This document shows positions 33,680 to 44,465 of a stretch of 64,000 bases of DNA, in pieces; position 1 is the first letter of the stretch; every line of letters starts with the position of its first letter. The translations under genes and the position numbers were made by a program. The DNA comes from Budorcas taxicolor (taxonomy: Eukaryota > Chordata > Mammalia > Artiodactyla > Bovidae), in NCBI RefSeq assembly GCF_023091745.1, contig NC_068933.1:22014001-22078000 (forward strand), given 5' to 3'. The notes beneath the pieces are model-generated. The model was not told the DNA's origin. It searched no databases and saw only the letters and a list, made by a program, of their open reading frames with translations.

Positions 33680-34640
33680 AAAATTAAAATTCTATTTTAA
33701 AATAATCGTACATTCTCATGCAGTTTTAAGAAATAATCTAGAGACAATCCTTGTATCCTCTACCCATTCCTTCCAAAGGCAGCATTTTTCAAATCTGTAA
33801 AATCTCAGCAGGATATTAATGTTGACACAATCATGATGCAAATGTTTTCATTAAAAAAGGCATCAGTCATACTGTACTTTTATAGCTGCACCTGTTTCTA
33901 TTATTCACACACCCCCTCCTTAATGCATGATCTTTCCTGTATTTCAATAATTTTATCACCTCAAAAATGTTAAATAAATAGAAGCATATAATAGATAATC
34001 TTTGGAATTGACATTTTTTATTTGACATTATCCTCTGGAGCTTCCTCCAGGTTTTTGTGTGTATCAGTAGTTTTTTTTCTTTCTTAATGAAGAATGATAT
34101 TTGGTGGCATAAATACATCACATCACAGCTTGTTTAACTAGTCAGCAGCTGAAGGTTATCTGAGATGTTTCCAATTTTCACTATTATAACCATAGATGTC
34201 ATAAAGCATTACTGTACAGATTTGTGTGTGAAGGTAAATTTTCATTTCTCTGGAATAAATACTCGCAATTACTTAATTATATGACAGTCTCATACTGAGT
34301 TTTATAAGAAACTGCCAAACTGTTTTGCAGCATGCTTTACCATTTTATATTCCCAGCTCTAATGTATGAGAACTTATTTCTCCCCTATTCTTACCAGCAT
34401 TTCCTTTCACTATTCTGTGTATGGACTTTCTAAATAGGTATAATGTGGAATCTCATTGCTGTTTTAACTTGCATCATAGGCAATGATGTTGACCATCTTT
34501 CATGTATTCACATGCTAGGGGCATATCCTAGTCAATGAAATGTCTTTTCATATGTTTTGCACATTTTCTAATTGGATTATATATTTCTGTGTTGGATATA
34601 ATTGAATTGGTTATTTCTATATTGGACATTTGGGGGTATT
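33680..34640 (-). mobile_element. Old L1M fragment
   Basis: Antisense and much more diverged than the neighbouring L1. Landmarks CTTCCTCCAGGTTTTTGTGTG, GAAGGTTATCTGAGATGTTTCC, TTTTCATTTCTCTGGAATAAA and AGAAACTGCCAAACTGTTTTG follow L1M ORF2 order. Confidence 0.8.
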
Positions 34641-35110
34641 ATGTTATGAGACTGTGGATCTTATTTAAACTTTCTCTTTTAGCTAGCTTCCTTTGACACT
34701 CTCCAGTCAAAGGGCAAGGAGTCCTCACCCTGTTGGATGAGACAGAGGTCAAGGATCCCCACGTAGTCTCTCCAGAATCTCTGTGTAGCGGGAGAAAGAA
34801 CGGGGAGGCAGGGATTCCTTCATGCCTGTGGTGAGCCCCGGCTAGTTTTGTCCTTCTCCAGTAACACCCAGCCCAGAGTGGAGGATTGGTATTTGTCATT
34901 GCAGTCTGGTTAAAGTCTGGGCTCCTGCCTTTGTCTTTGCTGCCCTGGGTAACAGAAGTACCACAATGCTTAATTTTATTTTTCTTGAGATTTTGAGTGG
35001 AGTAGAGAAATGGATGCCTAAATCTTTCCCTCTTGCTAGGCTGTTCCTTTCTCAGTCCTTTAGGTATAGAAAGAAAGCTTTGGGGGGAGCTTTTTTTTGT
35101 CTGCAGCTGT
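34641..35110 (-). mobile_element. Probable further L1M-related segment, GC-richer
   Basis: The text ATGAGACTGTGGATCTTATTT, TTTAGCTAGCTTCCTTTGACAC and TTTTTTTGTCTGCAGCTGTTA resembles the section that often follows old L1M ORF2 in antisense. The 86-codon minus frame at 34639-34899 is not recognised as a gene. Confidence 0.5.
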
Positions 35111-35111
35111 T

Positions 35112-35146
35112 ATATCTATATCTATATCTATATCTATATATATATA
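35112..35146. repeat. (TATATC)n microsatellite
   Basis: Four or so TATATC units followed by TA repeats. Confidence 0.9.
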
Positions 35147-36230
35147 TGAAGCATCAAGTAATATTGAAATACTATTCTTTAAGGAAGTAGAAATTAAAGA
35201 AGCATTGAGGTAAGATAGTGTTCATGGCAGTGATATTGGTAAGTATTGCATTTTATATTAAAGTAATATCTTAGATTTTAAAATGAAGAGCTCTGAAAGA
35301 GCAAGATCACTGAGAGAGTACAGTAGTAACCTTGCAGTGTTAAAAGTCAGCTTCATCTCTTTGAGTGCTGCTTTTACAAAATGTTATTAGAAGCAGCATT
35401 TACAATTTTCAGCAATTTTTCTTGAGAGCTGGTTCTAACAATTTGCCTTGAATAATCCTGAACAGCACTGAGCAGATGTTGACACCATGTATTGCATGAC
35501 TGTTTTTCAGTACCTAATCAATACTCCATATTTAGAGGGGTTTTGCTTTTTAAATCTTTGAGTTCAGAATACTTCTTGATTTGCATTGCAATTTTGATCA
35601 TACTGGTGAGACTTAATACTACTAAACCTAATCTCTTAAACAAAAGCAAATCAATTTTTCTAAAAATTATAATGTAACCCAAATTGACTATATCCATATA
35701 TATTTAAGTATATATAATATTTAAATCAGAGGATTTAAGCAATCATATCAGCAATTGATTAAGCAATCATATCAGGCTGGGAAATTCCTATAAAATTTAT
35801 TTAAAACCTTAAAACCTTTTTCAAACACAATTTCTCAATAAATAAAATATCATTCATTCCCTATAACAAATGTATAATGGTTAGAGACAGAACCCATGGT
35901 TGGGGATGGGAGTGGGGATTTTAATCACTTCGACTTTGGTGTCATGCCACTAGGCAGGGTTAATCCTTGGCATCTGTAAAACTCTGCAGAGGACATTATA
36001 TGAAAGGTCCCCTGTCTTAATTATCTCTGGTCCTCTGAGAGTTACAAAAATTCTTTTGGGGTTATAAAGGTATTATAAAAATGAAATAAAATATCTCTTC
36101 TCAAAGTCACTGTATTCACTGTAATACCACTGTAGTCAGAAAAAAAATGTTTTTTTTCCTAACAAATAATAAACTAAGAGTTTTGTGATAGAGCATGTAT
36201 GTTGATATAATTACAATAATGATTTTCTAA
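35147..36230. other. AT-rich spacer, no gene seen
   Basis: Short direct repeat AAGCAATCATATCAG near 35738 and 35762, otherwise nothing recognised. Confidence 0.5.
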
Positions 36231-37088
36231 TCATGAGAAACTCTGGGCTGGAAGAAGCACAGGCTGGAATCAAGATTGCTGGGATAAATATCAATAACCT
36301 CAGATATGCAGATGACACCACCCTTATGGCAGAAAGTGAAGAGGAACTAAAAAGCCCTTGATGAAAGTGAAAGAGGAGAGTGAAAAAGTTGGCTTAAAGC
36401 TCAACATTCAGAAAACTAAGATCATGCCATCTGGTCCCATCACTTCATGGGAAATAGATGGGAAAACAGTGGAAACAGTGTCAGACTTTATTTTTTGGGA
36501 CTCGAAAATCACTGCAGATGGTGATTGCAGCCATGAAATTAAAAGACACTTATTCCTTGGAAGGAAAGTTATGACCAACCTAGATAGCATGTTCAAAAGC
36601 AGACATTACTTTGCCAGCAGAAGTCTGTCTAGTCAAGGCTATGGTTTTTCCATTAGTCATGTATGGATGTGAGAGTTGGACTGTGAAGAAAGCTGAGTGC
36701 TGAAGAATTGATGCTTTTGAACTGTGGTGTTGGAGAAGACTCTTAAGAGTCCCTTGGACTGCAAGGAGATCCAACCAGTCCATTCTAAAGGAGATCAGTC
36801 CTGTGTGTTCTTTGGAAGGAATGATGCTGAAGCTGAAACTCCAGTACTTTGGCCACCTCATGTGAAGAGTTGACTCATTGGAAAAGACTCTGATGCTGGG
36901 AGGGACTGAGGGCAGGAGGAGAAGGGGACGGCAGAGGATGAGATGGCTGGATGGCATCACTGACTCGATGGACATGAGTTTGAGTGAACTCTGGGAGTTG
37001 GTGATAGACAGGGAAGCCTGGCGTGCTACAATTCATGAGGTCGCAAAGAGTCAGACACGACTGAGCAACTGAACTGAACTGAACTGAA
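36231..37088 (+). mobile_element. BovB LINE 3' part, sense
   Basis: Sense copy from TCATGAGAAACTCTGGGCTGG (just before YADD) to the ACTGAACTGAACTGAA tail. YADD is intact at about 36306-36317. The C-terminal frames are broken near 36590 and 36870. Confidence 0.92.
36358..36672 (+). pseudogene. BovB RT thumb fragment
   Basis: A 104-codon frame: KVGLKLNIQKTKIMPSGPIT, SDFIFWDSKITADGDCSHEI and LGRKVMTNLDSMF, then a frameshift before the VMYGCES block, which is continued in another frame near 36650. Confidence 0.85.
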
Positions 37089-37129
37089 TCATTAATTATT
37101 TTAGTATTATAGTAACCATGTTATATATT

Positions 37130-37275
37130 GTACCCAGAAATGTATATCATATATTCTTCCTCTGATTTATTTCACTTAGTATATTGCTTGTACCCTTGTA
37201 TGTATCAAACATGTTACAAATGGAAGGATTTCCTTCTTTTTATTGCTGAATAGCATTCCATTATATATAATGGAA
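37130..37275 (-). mobile_element. L1 3' fragment
   Basis: Antisense: TTTATTTCACTTAGTATATTG, GTTACAAATGGAAGGATTTCC and GAATAGCATTCCATTATATATA, an L1 3' UTR block. It ends in an AT repeat. Confidence 0.7.
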
Positions 37276-37309
37276 TTATATATATTTATATATGTATATA
37301 TATAAAATT
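37276..37309. repeat. AT-rich simple repeat
   Basis: Imperfect TATA/TATG run into which the next SINE seems to have inserted. TATATATATATA resumes at 37531. Confidence 0.75.
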
Positions 37310-37530
37310 GGCAGGAAGTGGTGGTTCAGAGGTTAAAGCATCTGCCCGCAATGTGGGAGACCTGGGTTCAATCCCTGGGTCAGGAAGATCCTCTGGAGAA
37401 GGAAATGGCAACCCACTCCAGTATTCTTGCCTGGAGAATCCCATGAACGGAGGAGCCTGGTGGGCTATAGTCCACGGGGTCACAAAGAGTCAGACACGAC
37501 TGAGCCACTTCACTTCCACTTTCACTTTCA
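37310..37530 (+). mobile_element. Bov-tA SINE
   Basis: Sense copy: AAGTGGTGGTTCAGAGGTTAA head, GGTTCAATCCC box B, BovA body, (CACTTT)n-type tail. Confidence 0.9.
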
Positions 37531-37601
37531 TATATATATATACGGGTTATTCTCAATTCTTTTGTATTTTTTATTTTGGGGGGGGGTCTTTCCCAGTGCA
37601 T

Positions 37602-37756
37602 GTGCTTCCCTCGTGGCTTCGATCCCTGGGTTGGGAAGATACCCTGGAGAAGGGAAAGGCTACCCACTCCAGTATTCTGGCCTGGAGAATGCCATGGACT
37701 GTGTAGTCAATGGGGTCACAAAGAGTCAGATACAACTGAGTGACTTTCACTTTCAC
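37602..37756 (+). mobile_element. Bov-tA SINE, tRNA part internally deleted, 13-bp target duplication
   Basis: Head GCTTCCCTCGTGGC joins directly to TTCGATCCCTGGG, so about 40 bases including box A are missing. The body and CACTTTCAC tail are intact. The word tttcccagtgcat lies at 37589-37601 and 37757-37769. Confidence 0.92.
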
Positions 37757-37977
37757 TTTCCCAGTGCATAAAAAATTATGTTTACACTGTAGTCTATTAA
37801 ATATGCCTTAGCATTATGTCTATAAAACTATGTATATACCTTAATTTAAAAATACTTTATTGCTAAAAAAAAAAATGCTAACCATCATCTGAGCCTTCAG
37901 AGAGTTGTACTGTTAACATCAAAGATCACTGATCGCAGATCACCAGAACTAATATATTATGAATGTAATATTGTGTT

Positions 37978-38207
37978 ATTGTGGTTGTTTAGTCACTCAG
38001 ACATATCCAGCTCTTTACAACTTCATGGACTACAGCAACTCCTGTCCATCACTGACTCCCAGAGCTTGCTCAGATTCATGTCCATTGAGTTGCTGATGCC
38101 ATCCAACCATCTCATCCTCTCATCCCTTCTCCTCCTGCCTTCAATCTTTCCCAGCATCAGGGTCTTTTCCACTGAGTCATCTCTTTGCGTCAGGTGTCCA
38201 AAGTACT
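37978..38207 (-). mobile_element. BovB LINE 3' end
   Basis: Antisense, about 230 bp, from TTGTGGTTGTTTAGTCACTC to GTGTCCAAAGTACTG. It has small internal deletions and no ACTGA tail. Confidence 0.87.
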
Positions 38208-38379
38208 GTGAGAATTATGAAAATATGACACAAACATGAAGTGAGCAAATGTTATTGGGAAAATGGCACCAATACATTCATTCAATGAAAGGTTGCCACA
38301 AAACTTCAATGTGTAAAAAATGCAATATCCACAAAGCATTAGAAAAAAAAGCATAATGAAGTGAAGTATTCCTCTATTT

Positions 38380-38580
38380 GGGCTTCCCAGGTGGCACTAG
38401 TGGTAAAGAACCCATCTGCCAACACAGGAGATAGAAAGAGACGTGTGTTCGATCCCTGAGTCAGGAAGGTCCTCTGGAGGAGGGCATGGCAACCCACTGC
38501 AGTATTCTTGCCTGGAGAATCCCATGGACAGAGGAGCCTGGGGGGCTACAGTCCATAAGGTTGCAAAGAGTCAGATGACT
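38380..38580 (+). mobile_element. Bov-tA SINE
   Basis: Sense copy with head GGGCTTCCCAGGTGGCACTAG and box B TGTTCGATCCC. It ends at AAGAGTCAGATGACT. Confidence 0.9.
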
Positions 38581-38925
38581 ACATGCCTATATTTGCAACA
38601 CATATCTGTAATTTCATGTATTTTTACTTCTGTGACTTTTGAGATATAACTTGATACAACGTTGTCCAAACGGTACAAATCCTTATGTTGAAATTGTGTT
38701 TTCATTTTCATATAATGTACAAAGTGTAGAATTATCCTGTTGTTTTTAACCAAATGACAGTAAAAGTTTTAATACCATCTTATATACAGACATGACATTT
38801 GTTTAGCAATTCTAAACATGGTCTCACGCTTCTTTTTATATTTTAACATGTTATTGAAAAAACTGAAGAGGTTTTGTTTATGGGATGTTAACACATCTTC
38901 ATACTAATTAGAAATTAAAACTGAG
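38581..38925. other. Spacer, no gene seen
   Basis: AT-rich DNA between two SINEs. Confidence 0.4.
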
Positions 38926-39149
38926 GCTGCTGCTGCTGCTGCTGCTGCTAAGTCGCTTCAGTCGTGTCCGACTCTGTGACCCCATAGACGGCAGCCCACT
39001 AGGCTTCCCCATTCCTGGGATTCTCCAGGCAAGAACACTGGAGTGGGTTGCCATGCCCTCCTCCAGGGGATCTCCCCAACTGAGGGCTTGAACCCAGGTG
39101 TCCTGCACTGTGGGTAGATTCTTTACCATCTGAGCCACCAGGAAAGCCT
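38926..39149 (-). mobile_element. Bov-tA SINE with GCT-repeat tail
   Basis: Antisense: seven or so GCT units, AAGTCGCTTCAGTCGTGTCC, body and head complement TGAGCCACCAGGAAAGCC. Confidence 0.9.
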
Positions 39150-39814
39150 GGTTAACGTCCTAGTAATGGACAAATAATTTTCAAAATTCTAATTTTTTGC
39201 ATGAAAGCTTGAATGTTCATAGATAATCACTGTCAGTTGTCTTCTTTGAAATAACAGGCTAACTTCATTCTTTTCATGAGAAAATATCTCGTTAGTTCCC
39301 AAGTCTGAATAACTATTTGATCAGCTTTTCTTTAAAGTAAAAAGTTTTTTCCTCCATCAAAGAATGACGAGTTGAACTCACAGCTCAGTCAAACAAGTGC
39401 TTTACCCCTAGACAGCCAGTACACCTTAATTGCAGCAGTTCTCATTATAGACTTCCAATGTCATTAAAAACATATGAATAAGAGAGAATGAAATTTAAAG
39501 AAATTAATAAATTCACTGGTTCATGAAGGACATTCTAAAGGGAATTCCCTCTTTAGATGCAAGATGATAATAGTGAAAAAGTCAGTTGCTACTGTTACAG
39601 TTTGATACCTCTGCCTTGATTCACGTGAAAGCATTACCACCACTGAGTGTGTACTATTAGTGCAAATATCCACACAGTTAAAATGCACATAGGATCTTAC
39701 TGTCTTTATACAACTAGTTTTGACTTCATAGAACCCTGGAATGTATCTTAGATCCCAGGAGTCCATGCACAGGCTCTGAGTACCACTGGGTAGATTATTC
39801 TAAACGTGTGATCA
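39150..39814. other. Spacer, no gene seen
   Basis: No frame or repeat recognised. Confidence 0.45.
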
Positions 39815-39827
39815 TTTGCAGAAGACT

Positions 39828-40038
39828 TCCCTGGGGGGCTCAGATGGTAAAGCGTCTGCCTATAATGCAGGGGAGCAGGGTTCAATCCCGGGGTCAGGAA
39901 GATCTCCTGGAAAAGGAAATGGCAACCCACTCAAGTATTCTTGCCTGGAAAATTTCGTGGACAGAGGAACCTGGTAGGCTACAGTCCATGGGGTTTCAAA
40001 GAGTCAGACACGACTGAGTGACTTCATTTTACTTTCAC
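39828..40038 (+). mobile_element. Bov-tA SINE with perfect 13-bp target duplication
   Basis: Sense copy, with tttgcagaagact at 39815-39827 and 40039-40051. Box B reads GGTTCAATCCC and the tail is ATTTTACTTTCAC. Confidence 0.95.
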
Positions 40039-40223
40039 TTTGCAGAAGACTGGTGATTCAAAAACAGTGTATAGGAAGAAGAAAGAAATTCTTGTATATT
40101 TGAAGAAAACTAGGCTTATAAAAGTTAATTAAAGTGGACATGTTCACATTGTTATATGGTAGAACAAAGTCTTTTCTTAAAAATACACTACTGATTGGAT
40201 TTAAAGCTCATGCTAGTAGCTTA

Positions 40224-40347
40224 GAGGAAATGGCAACCCACTCCAGTGTTCTTGCCTGGAGAATCCCAGGGACGGGGGAGCCTGGTGGGCTGCCATCTAT
40301 GGGGTCGCACAGAGTCAGACACGACTGAAATGATTTAGCAGCAGCAG
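40224..40347 (+). mobile_element. Bov-A monomer SINE
   Basis: Sense, from GAGGAAATGGCAACCC (first bases missing) to GAAATGATTTAGCAGCAGCAG. It sits directly against an L1 piece. Confidence 0.88.
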
Positions 40348-40505
40348 TTTGTTTTATTTTTTAGATTCTACATGTAAGTGATAGCATACAGTATTTGTCT
40401 TTGACTTATTTCATTTAGCATTAGCATAATGCCCTCCAAGTATATCCATGTTGTTGCAATGGCAAAAACAAACGGTATTTTATGGCTAAGTAATATTCCA
40501 TCATA

Positions 40506-40508
<3 letters not shown>
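40348..40508 (-). mobile_element. L1 3' fragment
   Basis: Antisense: TTTTAGATTCTACATGTAAG, ATTTGTCTTTGACTTATTTCA and GGCTAAGTAATATTCCATC. It is cut by the SINE on one side and the microsatellite on the other. Confidence 0.75.

Positions 40509-40539
<31 letters not shown>
40509..40539. repeat. (TG)n microsatellite
   Basis: About 15 TG units grown from the L1 ATGTATGTG word. Confidence 0.95.
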
Positions 40540-40541
<2 letters not shown>

Positions 40542-40636
40542 ATCTTATCATTATACACTATAGGTCTTCTGTTTTGCATTTACTACAGTTTAATAATTCA
40601 GGAATTACCTCAGTATGAATATATCTGGTGTTTAGC

Positions 40637-40715
40637 AGGGAAGGAGGGAGAAAGGAGAGAAAAGAGGAAGGAAAAGAGGAGGGACAGTAGGCAGGGAAGC
40701 AGAGAAAGAAAATCA
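40637..40715. repeat. Purine-rich tract
   Basis: Nearly all A and G on the plus strand, made of AAGG and GAGA-like words. Confidence 0.75.
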
Positions 40716-41318
40716 AAATAGAATATTAATTGTACCAGTGTTTTTGTTGAAAATGTAATTTATTAATTAACAGCATCTTTTGAAAATTTAGGATAGGATT
40801 TGTAGTCAGAAAAATTGTGAAACACATGATACTGCCAAGAAAGTGTTTAAATATGGGCACTGGTGATTAGTAAATCAAAGTTAGCAGTGTTAATAACTAG
40901 GAAAGATCTAGAGTAACAAAAGCAATTGTTGGGTGCTTCTGAGTTTGTCTAGGCTGGTCCTGAAAACTACACTAGCTCATCTGCGTTTCCCCATAGGCCA
41001 TCCTTATTCAGCAAATCCAGTAAGTCTAAGCTCTTTAAAAAAAAAAAATCTTTTTTATATATAAGATATCTTTTACATTATGCAAAAAATAACTCAAGAT
41101 AAATGTGAGTTTTCTTTATAGTTTCCAATTACAGTATTTCACTTTGCTTTGCACCAATCAGTGCCTAAGGCATTTGTGGCATACTTGAAACTGGAATTCA
41201 AAATGAGATTTTCAGTGTTTAAATTAAGTAGTCTGAAATTGCCTGCAAGACAATTTCCATCAGGGAAAGTAACATAGTGTAGTGAAGTCTTGCCTATTAA
41301 ATCAACTGAATATAAATT
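40716..41318. other. Spacer, no gene seen
   Basis: AT-rich. An A-run lies at about 41037-41048. Confidence 0.45.
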
Positions 41319-41336
41319 ATATATATATATATATAT

Positions 41337-41383
<47 letters not shown>

Positions 41384-41384
41384 G
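41319..41384. repeat. (TA)n(CA)n(TA)n compound microsatellite
   Basis: Nine or so TA units, about 17 CA units, then a short TA run. It lies at the tail of the Bov-tA. TA/CA-like sequence resumes beyond that SINE near 42178-42200. Confidence 0.95.
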
Positions 41385-41583
41385 TATGTGCTTAGTTGCT
41401 CAGTCATGTCTGACTCTTTGTGACCCCATGGACTGTAGCCTACCAGGCTCCTTTGTCCATCGAATTCTTCAGGCAAGAATACTGGAGTGTATTTACATGC
41501 CCTCCTCCAGACAATCTTCCCAATCCAGGGATTGAACCCAGGTCCCCCTCTTTGCAGGCAGATTCTTTACCATCTGAGCCACT

Positions 41584-42157
41584 CAGTTCAGTTCAGTTCA
41601 GTCACTCAGTCATGTCCAACTTTTTGTGACCCCATGAATAGCAGCATGCCAGGCCTCCCTGTCCATCACCAACTCCCAGAGTTCACACAGACTCATGTCC
41701 ATCGAGTCCGTGATGCCATCCAGCCATCTCATCCTCTGTCGTCCCCTTCTCCTCCTGCCCCCAATCCCTCCCAGCATCAGAGTCTTTTCCAATGAGTCAA
41801 CTCTTCGCATGAGGTGGCCAAAGTACTGGAGTTTCAGCTCTACCATCATTCCTTCCAAAGAAATCCCAGGGTTGATCTCCTTCAGAATGAAATGGTTGGA
41901 CCACCTTGCAGTCCAAGGGACTCTCAAGAGTCTTCTCCAACACCACAGTTCAAATGCATCAATTCTTTGGCGCTCAGCTTTCTTCACAGTCCAACTCTCA
42001 CATCCATACATGACCACTGGAAAAACCATAGCCTTGACTAGATGGACCTTTGTTAGCAAAGTAGTATCTCTGCTTTTGAATATGCTATGTAGGTTGGTCA
42101 TAACTTTTTTTCCAAGGAATAAGCATCTTTTAATTTCATGGTTGCAGTCACCATCTG
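41584..42157 (-). mobile_element. BovB LINE 3' end inside a Bov-tA, 13-bp target duplication
   Basis: Antisense, 574 bp, with a CAGTTCAGTTCAGTTCAG tail complement. 5'-truncated at the CACTGCAGATGGTGACTGC block. The word catctgagccact occurs at 41571-41583 and 42158-42170, both inside the SINE sequence, which proves the order of events. Confidence 0.96.
41610..42101 (-). pseudogene. BovB ORF2 C-terminal domain, long open frame
   Basis: An open frame of 163 codons from MTNLHSIFKSRDTTLLTKV through VMYGCESWTVKKAERQRIDA, WRRLLRVPWTAR and the basic GGRRRRGRQRMRWLDG to the stop. The least damaged copy of this domain in the window, although the element lacks the catalytic domains. Confidence 0.88.
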
Positions 42158-42177
42158 CATCTGAGCCACTAGGGGGC

Positions 42178-42397
42178 TATATATTTATATATACACACAG
42201 TTATATCTAGGTATCTTTTGATTCAGCACATAAAATCATCATAAAAATAGTCTAACAGATCCAAATTATCAAAAGAAAAAACTGATCTTAATACTAGAGA
42301 TTAAATACTGATGCCATGAACTTTTTATATAATTTAGTATCTCTGGTTGAAGCATAAATCTCATACCGTTTTCTATATTTTGGAAAACTTCCTAATT
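42178..42397. other. Spacer
   Basis: TA/CA-rich start, then AT-rich DNA. Nothing recognised. Confidence 0.4.
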
Positions 42398-42858
42398 TTG
42401 TTCAGTGACTGTTTTGTCCAACTCTTTGCAACCCCATGGACTGCAGCATGCCAGGCTTTACTGTTCTTCACTATCTCTCAGAGTTTGCTCAAACTCATGT
42501 CCATTAAGTTGGTGACGCCATCCAACCATCTCAGATTCCGTCACCCCCTTCTCCTGCTGCCTTCAATCTTTCCCAGCATCAAGCTCTTTTCCAATGAGTC
42601 AGCTCTTCACATCAGCTTGCTAGAGTATTGAAGCTTCAGCTTCAGCATCAGTCCTTCCATTAAATATTCAGGGTTGATTTCCTTTAGGATTGCCTGGTTT
42701 GATCTCCTTGCAGTCCAAGGGACTCTCAAAAGTTTTCTCCAACCACAGTTCAAAAGCATCAATTCTTCAGCAATTAGCCATCTTTTTGCTTTTCTTCCAA
42801 GTAGCAAGCATCTTTTAATTTCATGGCTGCAATCACCATCCACAGTGATTTTGGAGCT
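42398..42858 (-). mobile_element. BovB LINE 3' end with internal deletion
   Basis: Antisense. It begins GTTCAGTGACTGTTTTGTCC without ACTGA repeats. About 100 bases are missing near 42776, where the TTCTTCAGCAATTAGCC stretch joins TTTTCTTCCAAGTAGC. It ends at CAGTGATTTTGGAGCTC. Confidence 0.9.
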
Positions 42859-43189
42859 CAGATCTTCCTAATGATAGACTTCAAATGGAATTGTGTTTTC
42901 TCACTTTTGAAATTTTGAATTAACTAATTATTAAGAGCATGTAGCTTTTAAGCCTTTGCAATTGAATACATATCAAGGAAGTATGAGTAAGTAAAAATAT
43001 GTATGGTTTGAATAATTGGGAAACCTTATTAAAACAAGGCTGAAGTCCTCTTGGTTATCAAAAGTCTTAGTTTATACATTTCCAAACAAAACTCTTAAAA
43101 TATTTCATTAAAGTATAAGTTCTAAATTAACTTTTCTACTTTGTGTAACCTAACTTTCCATTAGATTTTTAAATTTAAGAGATATTTTG
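42859..43189. other. AT-rich spacer, no gene seen
   Basis: Nothing recognised. Confidence 0.4.
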
Positions 43190-43312
43190 TTAACTGCTTT
43201 TTGTGTATCAAGCTTTACTCTGTGCTCTTGGATACGTGATGGCAAAAGATAGACAATAATCTCTATCCTTAGGGTTTATTCTTACACTCTAATTTCTATG
43301 AGTCTCTATATT
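43190..43312. repeat. Possible L2/MIR3 relic
   Basis: TGTGTATCAAGCTTTACTCTG, CTCTTGGATACGTGATGG and ATCCTTAGGGTTTATTC resemble the GTGCCAGGCACTGTGCTAGG to AAGGAGCTTACAGT order. Weak. Confidence 0.35.
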
Positions 43313-43557
43313 TGAAAAAATTATTTTTCATTTATTGAAGTATGATAAACATGAAATTTTGAGATATAAACGTGTGTGTAATGGTGATTTGATATATGTA
43401 TACATTCTGAAAGCATTTCCCATCTAGTTAATTAGCACATCTATTGTCTCACATATTTTTGTTTTTCTTTTTATTTTATTTTAATGAGAACATGTAAGCC
43501 TACTGTCTTAACAAAGTTCAATTATACCATACACTGCTATCAACTGTAGTCACCATG

Positions 43558-43759
43558 TTGTTGTTTAGTCAGTAAGTTATATCCAACTCTTTGCAACTCT
43601 GTAGCCTGCCAGGCTGCTCTGTCCATGGAATTTCCCAGGCAAGAACACTGGAGTGGGTTGCCATTGCCTTCTCCAAGCGATCTTCCCAACCCAAGAATTG
43701 AACCCATGTCTCGTGCTTTGGTAGGCAGATTGTTTACCACTGAGCCACCAAAGAAGACT
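43558..43759 (-). mobile_element. Bov-tA SINE inside L1
   Basis: Antisense: TTGTTGTTTAGTCAGTAAG to CTGAGCCACCAAAGAAG. A possible short target word ttgttta flanks it. Confidence 0.88.
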
Positions 43760-44040
43760 TGTTTAACCTTCAGTCTTCAGATTTTACTACTTTTACAGCT
43801 GGAAGCTTGCACATTTTACCAAACTCTCCCTATTTCCCCTACCCCATATCCCCTGCAACAAATTTTCTAGTCTGTTTCAACTTAACTTTTTTTTTTTTTA
43901 AGGTTCACCTAAAATGACTCCATGTAGTATTTTTCATTTTCTGTCTCTGTCTGGATTATCTCATTTAGTATTCATGTCATTGCAAATAGCCTGATTACCT
44001 TCCTTCTCATGGCTGAATACTATTCACATAAATATATGTA

Positions 44041-44246
44041 TGGGCTTCCCTGGTGGCTCAGCAGTAAGGAATCCACCTGCAATGCTGGAGGTGCAGATTC
44101 CATCCCTGAGTTTGGAAGATTCCCTGGAAGAGGAAATGGCAACCCACTACAGTGTTCTTGCCAGGAAATTTCCATGGACAGAGGAGCTTGGTGGGTACAG
44201 ACCATAGGGTTGCAAAGAGTCTGACACCCCTGGGCAACCAAACACA
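44041..44246 (+). mobile_element. Bov-tA SINE inside L1, near-perfect target duplication
   Basis: Sense: GGGCTTCCCTGGTGGCTCAG to ACACCCCTGGGCAACC. The words cacataaatatat (44025-44037) and cacacaaatatat (44247-44259) differ by one base. Confidence 0.92.
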
Positions 44247-44465
44247 CACACAAATATATTTTGTCTATTGTAAACAATGATGCAATAAACATGGAAGTCA
44301 TATTTTTTTGATATCCTAATTTCATTTTCTTTGGACCTATACTCAGAAGTGGGATTGGAGGATTATATGTTTTTTGTTTTTAATTCTTGAAAAACCTCCA
44401 TACTGTTTTCCATAGTGACTACTCCAACTTGTATTCCCACCAAGAGTGCACATAGTTCATAGTTA

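Larger units (their letters stand above)
41387..42177 (-). mobile_element. Bov-tA SINE, split by a BovB
   Basis: Antisense. The tail-to-body part is 41387-41583 (TGCTTAGTTGCTCAGTCATG to CCATCTGAGCCACT). The BovB at 41584-42157 interrupts it. The last bases of the head follow the duplicated word at 42171-42177 (AGGGGGC). Confidence 0.93.

Noticed and set aside
34639..34899. 86-codon minus frame in a GC-richer patch
   Set aside because: It lies in sequence that continues the old L1M fragment, and no domain is seen.
41319..41384. CA/TA repeat as a CRISPR-like or regulatory array
   Set aside because: A plain dinucleotide microsatellite in a mammalian genome. No spacers.
41695..42210. 171-codon plus-strand frame (and 189 codons at 44567-45136)
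   Set aside because: Antisense of the BovB C-terminal domain, repeated at every BovB copy.
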